From: Flectonema sp. DT1601
Lineage: Eukaryota; Euglenozoa; Diplonemea; Diplonemida; Diplonemidae
DNA length: 64,000 nucleotides
Direction of reading: 5' to 3'
NCBI GenBank assembly: GCA_964019425.1
Contig: OZ025798.1
Location: forward strand, 806,001-870,000
The notes beneath the pieces were generated by a model that ran no database searches, had not been told where the DNA came from, and saw nothing but the letters and a program-made list of their open reading frames with translations. Made by a program: the position numbers and the translations under genes. This document shows positions 30,840-40,902 of this stretch, one piece after another. Position 1 is the first letter of the stretch; each line of letters begins with the position of its first letter.

Positions 30840-33594
30840 ATGCCGAGTAGTAAATCATCTTCTTCGAGCTCATCGGAGAGGAACTTCTCAGATGATGCGT
30901 GGAACAACCATTTGGAGCCAGCGGGTTCCTCCCTCCTGATCGCAGCGGGAGTGTTCATCTTGTTGAGCATAGCCACCACCTCCCTTTGCCTCGCTGCCCA
31001 CTTCACTGATGACTTCCAGAGAATCGATGAGTACAACCCAAAGTTCTTGACCCTTTCCCAAAGATACTTCGACGGAGTGAAGGACCCGTTCATTATCTGG
31101 GACAGAAACAACAACAACACCTGCAGCTTCCTCACTATGCTCAGAGAAGCTGGAAACCTCACCGCGTGGCAGGCAGCAGAACGTGCCCAGGGAAGACCAA
31201 TCATCACCTACCCATTCTGCTCATTCCACATTCCGTACACAGCAATCTGGGGAGCAATGGCCTCATCTTTGTTCGGTCTTGCCGCCGTTTGCTTCTACGC
31301 CATGAACGTTATGTCGAAGCCAAGAGGTACCGATGAGATGCACGACATCGCCAACAAGATCCATATCTCTGCCCTTGAGTTCTTGAACCAGGAGTACACT
31401 TGGTTAGCCCCATTCGTCTTCCTTCTGTTCTGCTTCCTCCTTATCGCCATTGACGGACAGGACAACTCATGGGTTCCAGCGTCATCGGTTTCTTTCTTGT
31501 TTGGAGCCTTCCTCTCCGCTTCGTGTGGATACATGGGAATGCATCTTGCCACCCAGGGTAACTGCCGTACCGCCGCCGCCTGTTTCTCATCAAAGGACCA
31601 GGGACTTGAGGAGGGTCTTGCTGTTGCGTTCCGTACCGGAGCCTGCATGGGTATCGGTGTTGTTTCATGCGGTGTCCTCGGACTCACCCTTTCATACGCG
31701 ATCTTCGGAAACGTTCAGTCCCTCGGAGGATTCGGTTTTGGAGCAAGTGCCGTCGCCCTCTTCGCTCGTGTCGGAGGAGGTATCTACACCAAGGCTGCTG
31801 ACGTTGGAGCTGATTTGTGTGGAAAGGTTGACCACTCGCTCGCTGAGGACTCCCCAAAGAACCCTGCCACCATTGCTGACTGTGTTGGTGACAACGTTGG
31901 TGACGTTGCCGGTATGGGAGCTGACTTGTTCGAGTCATACGTCGGTTCGATTGTTGCCGCTGCCGTCTTGGGAGCTGGTGAATTTGGAGAGAAGGGAGTT
32001 GCTCTTCCATTTTACATTGCCATGATCGGTCTCGTTGTTTCCGTGTTCGGAACCCTCGGAATCAGAGTTTCAAAGGGAGCTAACGGTAAGGCCACTCTTG
32101 ACCAGCTTCTTGCCGCAATGAGACTCAACATCATCGTGTCAGGTCTCTTCATTGTTGCTGGATGTGTCATCTTGTGTGTGTTCTTGTTCAGAGCTGAGAG
32201 AGACGAACTTGAGGACTTGTTCGACACCCCATGGAGACAGAAGGAACCTGGTGCAAGACTTTTGGGATGCATCGTTGTCGGTCTCGTTGTTGGTATCCTG
32301 ATCGGACTTGCCACCGAGCACTTCACCTCCCACACTGAGGAACCAACCCAGTCGATCGGCCGGGCCACCGCCTTCGGACCAGGACCAGTCATCATCCAGG
32401 GTCTTGGACAGGGAATGTACTCCACCGTCATTCCATTGATCTTGATCGTCGCCGCTGTCCTCGGAGCGTTCTACCTCGCTGGATTCTACGGAACTGCCAT
32501 CACCTGTGTTGGTATGCTTTCAACCCTCGGAGTCACCATGTCTACTGATGCCTACGGACCAGTCTCTGACAACGCCGGAGGAATTGCTGAGATGGCTGAG
32601 CTTCCAGAATGGGTTCGTGAATACACTGATCAGCTTGATGCTTTGGGTAACACCACCGCTGCCACCGGAAAGGGATTCGCCAACGGATCCGCTGTGTTGT
32701 CTGCCCTTTCATTGTTGATTGCCTTCGCCAGAATTGCCGAGATCGAGGAAGTCAACTTGTTGAGACCTGTTGTCGTCATCGGAGTCCTCATCGGATCGCT
32801 GCTTCCATACGTCTTCGGAGCCATGACCATGCTTTCCGTCAACAAGGCCGCTCAGGAGATGATGTTCGAAGTCAGAAGACAATTCAAGGCCAACCCAAAG
32901 CTTCTCACTGACAAGCACTCGAGACCTGACTACAAGAAGTGTATCGAGATCTCCTGCAAGTCTTCCTTGAGAGAGATGGTTCTTCCAGGTGTTCTCGCCA
33001 CCTTCTCACCGCTCGTTATCGGATTCATCTTCGGATCCCACGCTTTGGTTGGTCTCCTTGTCGGAGCGATTGCATCAGGATACCTTCAGGGAGTCATGAT
33101 GTCGAACACTGGAGGAGCATGGGACAACGCCAAGAAGTGGATTGAGGCCGGAGAGTTCAAGATCAAGGGAGTTCCCCAGGGTAAGGGAACTGACTGCCAC
33201 AAGGCGGCCGTCTGTGGTGACACTGTCGGAGATCCATTCAAGGACACCTCTGGACCTGCCTTGAACATCTTGATTAAGTTGATGACGAGATTCGCATTCG
33301 TGTGCGCTCCATTGTTCGCTGAAGACTGGGAATTCTGGTGGGTTGGTCTCATCCTTCTCGGAGGATCCATTGTCTTGGTCATCATCCTCAAGTTCACCAT
33401 CCTTGTTGAGGATGATAAGGCGGAGGACGATGATGATGAGCCAAGTGAAACCTCCCCTGACGCAGTTGTATGTTTTTAATTTTGTAAGCGTGACTAGGGT
33501 ATTTCATGCAAAATAAATAAAAAAGAATCTTAAAGTTAATAAACCTTGTTTCTGTTATAAGAATCACTTCAAATAATAAACAAAACAGAACTAA
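30840..33594 (+). CDS. membrane H+-pyrophosphatase, K+-dependent type, copy 3 (class A)
   Basis: Exon 1 is 30840-33467 and exon 2 is 33589-33594; 877 aa, ending Val-Asn, so the last exon codes for one residue and the stop. The protein matches copy 2 except for that end. Some silent sites agree with class B rather than copies 1 and 2 (GCGTCATCGGTTTC near 31480; CTTGCTGTTGCG near 31618), again pointing to conversion between classes. All motifs for PPi hydrolysis, proton pumping and K+ dependence are intact. Confidence 0.94.
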
Positions 33595-34192
33595 AAGATT
33601 GATTGAAATTCTGCTACTTGTAATTAACTAGCGAGTAGTATACTGACTTGCTGACTAGCTGGATTAACCAATCGTACCATGACTTATTCGTTTCTATTTT
33701 ATTCTGTTTTCTACTTATGCCCTCCCCAACTCCGTGTATTAAAGACCTTGGATTTGATCTGCTATGAAGCATTAAGTCACCTCCGGTGGGTCGGTTTAAT
33801 GACTTGCGGACCAATAGGAAGGTAGCCCTAAATCTCACCTCTTCCCCATCAACTTTGTATTGTCATAACGTTACTTAGCAAAAGTTCAGTAATGTCGACT
33901 TCGTGCCCGCTCCCCTTCCAAAGAAGAAAAAAAAAGAAAAAGAAAAGGAAAAGCATCAAACGGCATAGCTCCTAGCCAGTCATCACTCTTGATTTCAACT
34001 AGAACGATCACACTCAGGAATTAGATTGTTGCTTCGACTAAAAGTTACGAGTCAACAACTATTTTCTGAGGGAGTTCGCGATGATTAGGCTAGGAGTTCT
34101 TGCAACCTTTCATTGATTTTCATTTGTTCTGCTTTGTGAATGTTTTGTGGGTTCTTCGCTTAAGTTTCTCTCACTGTCAGCTATCTGTTAAA
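33595..34192. other. array spacer 3-4 (between classes)
   Basis: About 600 bp. It contains two C-rich patches (about 33719-33735 and 33903-33920) and an A/G tract (33921-33953). From 34100 to the ATG it is identical to the sequence upstream of copy 6, so the promoter-proximal/leader region was duplicated with the gene. Confidence 0.6.
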
Positions 34193-37026
34193 ATGGGTGC
34201 CACCAAGGCCGCTAAAAAGAAGTTGCAGGAATCCAAGACGGAGATGGAGGAGCAACCAGAAGTTGTCGCAACTGAGGATGTTCCAGTTGTTGACACCAAG
34301 AAGGTCGCAGAGGAAGAGGAGGAGGAGGAGGAAGAGAGAGTCTTTGCTGACGATGCCTGGAACAACCACACTGAGCCAGCAGGAGCCTCGCTGTACGTTG
34401 CTGGAGTCATCTTCCTTCTTCTGTCATGTGGTGCCCTTGCCCTGTGCTTGCTTGCGCACTTCACTGATGACTTCCAGAGAATCGATGAGTACCACCCATC
34501 ATTCTTGACCCTTTCCCAAAGACACTTCGACGGAGTGAAGGACCCGTTCATTATCTGGGAGAGAAACAACAACTTCACCTGCACCTTCTTGACCCGTTTG
34601 AGAGAGAACAATGCCCTTACAACTTGGCACGCAACTGAAGAGCGCAATGGAAGACCAATCATCACCTACCCATTCTGCTCATTCCACGTTCCGTACACAG
34701 CAATCTGGGGAGCGATGGCCTCGGGTCTGTTCGGTCTTGCCGCCGTTTGCTACTACGCCGTGAACGTTATGTCGAAGCCAAGAGGTACCGATGAGATGCA
34801 CGACATCGCCAACAAGATCCACATCTCCGCCCTCGACTTCTTAAACCAGGAGTACTTCTGGTTGGCCCCATTCGTTGTGTTGTTGTTCTCCTTCTTGTAC
34901 GTCGCCATTGACGGACAGGACAACTCATGGGTTCCAGCGTCATCGGTTTCCTTCTTGTTTGGAGCCTTCCTCTCCGCTTCATGTGGATACATGGGAATGC
35001 ATCTTGCCACCCAGGGTAACTGCCGTACCGCCGCCGCCTGTTTCTCATCAAAGGACCAGGGACTTGAGGAGGGTCTTGCTGTTGCGTTCCGTACCGGAGC
35101 CTGCATGGGTATCGGTGTTGTTTCATGCGGTGTCCTCGGACTTGCCCTTTCATACTCGATCTTCGGAAACGTTCAATCCCTTGGAGGATTCGGTTTCGGA
35201 GCAAGTGCCGTCGCTCTCTTCGCTCGTGTCGGAGGAGGTATCTACACCAAGGCTGCTGACGTTGGAGCTGATTTGTGTGGAAAGGTTGACAACTCGCTCG
35301 CTGAGGACTCCCCAAAGAACCCTGCCACCATTGCTGACTGTGTTGGTGACAACGTTGGTGACGTTGCCGGTATGGGAGCTGACTTGTTCGAGTCATACGT
35401 CGGTTCGATTGTTGCCGCTGCCGTCTTGGGAGCCGGTGAATTCGGAGAGAAGGGAGTTGCTCTTCCATTTTACATTGCCATGATCGGTCTCGTTGTTTCC
35501 GTGTTCGGAACCCTTGGAATCAGAGTTTCAAAGGGAGTTGACGGTAAGGCCACTCTTGACCAGCTTCTTGCCGCAATGAGACTCAACATCATCGTGTCAG
35601 GTCTCTTCATTGTTGCCGGATGTGTCATCTTGTGTGTGTTCTTGTTCAGAGCTGAGAGAGACGAACTTGAGGACTTGTTCGACACCCCATGGAGACAGAA
35701 GGAACCTGGTGCAAGACTTTTGGGATGCATCGTTGTCGGTCTCGTTGTTGGTATCCTGATCGGACTTGCCACCGAGCACTTCACCTCCCACACTGAGGAA
35801 CCAACCCAGTCGATCGGCCGGGCCACCGCCTTCGGACCAGGACCAGTTATCATCCAGGGTCTTGGACAGGGAATGTACTCCACCGTCATTCCATTGATCT
35901 TGATCGTCGCCGCTGTCTTGGGAGCGTTCTACCTCGCTGGATTCTACGGAACTGCCATCGCCTGTGTTGGTATGCTTTCAACCCTCGGAGTCACCATGTC
36001 TACTGATGCCTACGGACCAGTCTCTGACAACGCCGGAGGAATTGCTGAGATGGCTGAGCTTCCAGAATGGGTTCGTGAATACACTGATCAGCTTGATGCT
36101 TTGGGTAACACCACCGCTGCCACCGGAAAGGGATTCGCCAACGGATCCGCTGTGTTGTCCGCCATCTCGTTGTTGATTGCCTTCGCCAGAATTGCCGAGA
36201 TCGAATCCGTTGACTTGTTGAGACCTGTCGTAGTTGTTGGAGTCCTCATCGGATCGCTGCTTCCATACGTCTTCGGAGCCATGACCATGCTTTCCGTCAA
36301 CAAGGCCGCTCAGGAGATGATGTTTGAAGTCAGAAGACAATTCAAGGCCAACCCAAGGCTTCTCACTGACAAGCACTCGAGACCTGACTACAAGAAGTGC
36401 ATTGACATCTCCTGCAAGTCTTCTTTGAGAGAGATGGTTCTTCCAGGTATCCTCGCCACCTTCTCACCGCTCGTTATCGGATTCATCTTCGGATCCCACG
36501 CTTTGGTTGGTCTCCTTGTCGGAGCGATTGCATCAGGATACCTTCAGGGAGTCATGATGTCGAACACTGGAGGAGCATGGGACAACGCCAAGAAGTGGAT
36601 TGAGGCCGGAGAGTTCAGGATCAAGGGATTTTCCCAGGGTAAGGGAACTGACTGCCACAAGGCCGCCGTCTGTGGTGACACTGTCGGAGATCCATTCAAG
36701 GACACCTCTGGACCTGCCTTGAACATCTTGATTAAGTTGATGACCAGATTCTCCTTCGTATGCGCTCCATTGTTCGCTGACGACTGGGAATACTGGTGGG
36801 TTGGTCTCATCCTTCTCGGAGGATCTTCCCTCTTGGTCATCATCCTCAAGTTCACTCTTCTTAACGATACCGAACCAAAGGAAGATGATGAAGAGACTGG
36901 TCCTGACTCTGAGGTATGTTAAGTTTATTATTTACTCCAACGATGTATATCATTGAGTGAAAACTTAGATATGACATCAACATTATTCACTACGTAATAC
37001 TTAGAATAATTAAACAGGACGCATAG
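34193..37026 (+). CDS. membrane H+-pyrophosphatase, K+-dependent type, copy 4 (class B)
   Basis: Exon 1 is 34193-36913 and exon 2 is 37018-37026; 909 aa, ending Glu-Asp-Ala. The N-terminus [15 protein letters not shown] plus an acidic run is about 30 residues longer than in copies 1-3 or 5 and is shared only with copy 6. TM1 and the first loop differ clearly from class A ([20 protein letters not shown]), as do short patches near the C-terminus ([19 protein letters not shown]). The catalytic core is almost the same as class A, including the K+-type [10 protein letters not shown] motif. The start is supported by the CTCACTGTCAG acceptor 13 bases upstream; an in-frame extension to 34100 reads through leader sequence. 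Confidence 0.94.
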
Positions 37027-37627
37027 GAAGCGAATTACTTCAGAAAGCTACATGATGCATAATATTGTAGCTGATTGACTTAGACCAATATTGGTAGTAG
37101 GTATTGTATTGATTGATGTGAGGTGCAAAACTTTCTGATTGTATAGTGATTATGCAAACCCACTTCTTTGTGCTGTAGTTGTACTTTATGTTTCCTTCAC
37201 AATGTCAACGATGACAATCTCTCTCTACTCATTCCCCTTCTCAACTCATCACCGCGTTATGTTTATCATGTGTTTGCTGTGTTTTTAGTATCGACCCCCG
37301 CCCGTCTGCGTTTATTATGTCTCCTTCCATGTCATTGGATTGCACCTCATTAATCGTCCCGACCCACATCCGATACAGAAATAAATAGTAGTCACACAGT
37401 TCGAATATTAATTTAGTTGTATTCGGATGATTTATAATTGCGATACCACAATTGATTACAATATCTTAATCAGGTCACGTGATGTTTAAGTTCTTGTTGA
37501 TTTAGTGAGTTGCGATGTTGGCTACTAGATAGCTGTTAAGTCACTTTTAGTATAAAGGTTTACAGATTACTTGTAATATTCATATATTTATATTCACACA
37601 CTTCCCCCATCATAGTATCTACGTATT
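37027..37627. other. array spacer 4-5
   Basis: About 600 bp, AT-rich. It has the palindrome CCAATATTGG near 37085, a C/T-rich patch (37220-37250) and a pyrimidine run ending CATCATAG just before copy 5. No gene recognised. Confidence 0.5.
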
Positions 37628-40369
37628 ATGACTGCAAAAGATAAGAACGACAGCTCGTCAAGCTCGAGCGACGAGGAAAGAGTCTTTGCTGACGATGCCT
37701 GGAACAACCACACTGAGCCAGCAGGAGCCTCGCTGTACGTTGCTGGAGTCATCTTCCTTCTTCTGTCATGTGGTGCCCTTGCTCTGTGCTTGCTTGCGCA
37801 CTTCACTGATGACTTCCAGAGAATCGATGAGTACCACCCATCATTCTTGACCCTTTCCCAAAGACACTTCGACGGAGTGAAGGACCCGTTCATTATCTGG
37901 GAGAGAAACAACAACTTCACCTGCACCTTCTTGACCCGTTTGAGAGAGAACAATGCCCTTACAACTTGGCACGCAACTGAAGAGCGCAATGGAAGACCAA
38001 TCATCACCTACCCATTCTGCTCATTCCACGTTCCGTACACAGCAATCTGGGGAGCGATGGCCTCGGGTCTGTTCGGTCTTGCCGCCGTTTGCTACTACGC
38101 CGTGAACGTTATGTCGAAGCCAAGAGGTACCGATGAGATGCACGACATCGCCAACAAGATCCACATCTCCGCCCTCGACTTCTTGAACCAGGAGTACTTC
38201 TGGTTGGCCCCATTCGTTGTGTTGTTGTTCTCCTTCTTGTACGTCGCCATTGACGGACAGGACAACTCATGGGTTCCAGCGTCATCGGTTTCCTTCTTGT
38301 TTGGAGCCTTCCTCTCCGCTTCATGTGGATACATGGGAATGCATCTTGCCACCCAGGGTAACTGCCGTACCGCCGCCGCCTGTTTCTCATCAAAGGACCA
38401 GGGACTTGAGGAGGGTCTTGCTGTTGCGTTCCGTACCGGAGCCTGCATGGGTATCGGTGTTGTTTCATGCGGTGTCCTCGGACTTGCCCTTTCATACTCG
38501 ATCTTCGGAAACGTTCAATCCCTTGGAGGATTCGGTTTCGGTGCAAGTGCCGTCGCCCTCTTCGCTCGTGTCGGAGGAGGTATCTACACCAAGGCTGCTG
38601 ACGTTGGAGCTGATTTGTGTGGAAAGGTTGACAACTCGCTCGCTGAGGACTCTCCAAAGAACCCTGCCACCATTGCTGACTGTGTTGGTGACAACGTTGG
38701 TGACGTTGCCGGTATGGGAGCTGACTTGTTCGAGTCATACGTCGGTTCGATCGTTGCAGCTGCCGTCTTGGGAGCCGGTGAATTCGGAGAGAAGGGAGTT
38801 GCTCTTCCATTTTACATTGCCATGATCGGTCTCGTTGTTTCCGTGTTCGGAACCCTCGGAATCAGAGTTTCAAAGGGAGTTGACGGTAAGGCCACTCTTG
38901 ACCAGCTTCTTGCCGCAATGAGACTCAACATCATCGTGTCAGGTCTCTTCATTGTTGCCGGATGTGTCATCTTGTGTGTGTTCTTGTTCAGAGCTGAGAG
39001 AGACGAACTTGAGGACTTGTTCGACACTCCATGGAGACAGAAGGAACCTGGTGCAAGACTTTTGGGATGCATCGTTGTCGGTCTCGTTGTTGGTATCCTG
39101 ATCGGACTTGCCACCGAGCACTTCACCTCCCACACTGAGGAACCAACCCAGTCGATCGGCCGGGCCACCGCCTTCGGACCAGGACCAGTCATCATCCAGG
39201 GTCTTGGACAGGGAATGTACTCCACCGTCATTCCATTGATCTTGATCGTCGCCGCTGTCTTGGGAGCGTTCTACCTCGCTGGATTCTACGGAACTGCCAT
39301 CGCCTGTGTTGGTATGCTTTCAACCCTCGGAGTCACCATGTCTACTGATGCCTACGGACCAGTCTCTGACAACGCCGGAGGAATTGCTGAGATGGCTGAG
39401 CTTCCAGAATGGGTTCGTGAATACACTGATCAGCTTGATGCTTTGGGTAACACCACCGCTGCCACCGGAAAGGGATTCGCCAACGGATCCGCTGTGTTGT
39501 CCGCCATCTCGTTGTTGATTGCCTTCGCCAGAATTGCCGAGATCGAATCCGTTGACTTGTTGAGACCTGTCGTAGTTGTTGGAGTCCTCATCGGATCGCT
39601 GCTTCCATACGTCTTCGGAGCCATGACCATGCTTTCCGTCAACAAGGCCGCTCAGGAGATGATGTTTGAAGTCAGAAGACAATTCAAGGCCAACCCAAGG
39701 CTTCTCACTGACAAGCACTCGAGACCTGACTACAAGAAGTGCATTGACATCTCCTGCAAGTCTTCTTTGAGAGAGATGGTTCTTCCAGGTATCCTCGCCA
39801 CCTTCTCACCGCTCGTTATCGGATTCATCTTCGGATCCCACGCTTTGGTTGGTCTCCTTGTCGGAGCGATTGCATCAGGATACCTTCAGGGAGTCATGAT
39901 GTCGAACACTGGAGGAGCATGGGACAACGCCAAGAAGTGGATTGAGGCCGGAGAGTTCAGGATCAAGGGATTTTCCCAGGGTAAGGGAACTGACTGCCAC
40001 AAGGCCGCCGTCTGTGGTGACACTGTCGGAGATCCATTCAAGGACACCTCTGGACCTGCCTTGAACATCTTGATTAAGTTGATGACCAGATTCTCCTTCG
40101 TATGCGCTCCATTGTTCGCTGACGACTGGGAATACTGGTGGGTTGGTCTCATCCTTCTCGGAGGATCTTCCCTCTTGGTCATCATCCTCAAGTTCACTCT
40201 TCTTAACGATACCGAACCAAAGGAAGATGATGAAGAGACTGGTCCTGACTCTGAGGTATGTTAGTTTTAGTTATTTATTTTCTTTGTGATATTACAAAGT
40301 TTCAAATAACTTAAAGGACGTTGTTCCTTAGTCCGATACTTAGAAAATAAAAAAAAACAGGACAAGTAG
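37628..40369 (+). CDS. membrane H+-pyrophosphatase, K+-dependent type, copy 5 (class B)
   Basis: Exon 1 is 37628-40255 and exon 2 is 40361-40369; 878 aa, ending Glu-Asp-Lys. From [11 protein letters not shown] onwards it equals copies 4 and 6. Its N-terminus ([16 protein letters not shown]) and the upstream DNA are unrelated to theirs and recall the serine-rich class A start in composition. This copy thus has a class B core with its own leader and tail. Intron 1 begins GTATGTTAG, so an unspliced transcript would stop after two extra residues. Confidence 0.94.
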
Positions 40370-40902
40370 ATATTCACAACAACACCATCAAACGAACCTG
40401 TTGGTTAACGCTATATTGGGTATCACTTTTTGAGTAACTTATTGTGATTGCCTTTATTTTATATTTTTGTTCTTCTCTCCGCTTCTTTGTTGAAATTCCT
40501 CCCCCAAAAAGTGTTTGACATTGTTATGGTCGGCAGGTATATGCTGGGTAAACAGAGTCAACTTCATCATACTGTGTATTCATTATCTTTTATTCTCTTT
40601 TTTTGTATTCCATTATAATTCGGAGACCCTCAATCATCCTTCCGCTATGCTGCGTATTATCGCAACTCTCCTCCAGATTGTAATTGGAATAATTAAGTTC
40701 GGTAGACTTTCGTTTTTCTAGCCAAATTTATTTGGATATAAAAATGTGAAGTTAGTTTCATTTGATCATTTGTTTTATGTTGTTGTTTGCTTCATTTACT
40801 GGGAGGTTTTTGCAACCTTTCATTGATTTTCATTTGTTCTGCTTTGTGAATGTTTTGTGGGTTCTTCGCTTAAGTTTCTCTCACTGTCAGCTATCTGTTA
40901 AA
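40370..40902. other. array spacer 5-6
   Basis: About 530 bp, AT-rich. It holds C/T-rich patches (40472-40506) and, from 40810, about 93 bp identical to the region before copy 4. Upstream in-frame codons from 40762 read through this leader and are not taken as coding. Confidence 0.5.
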
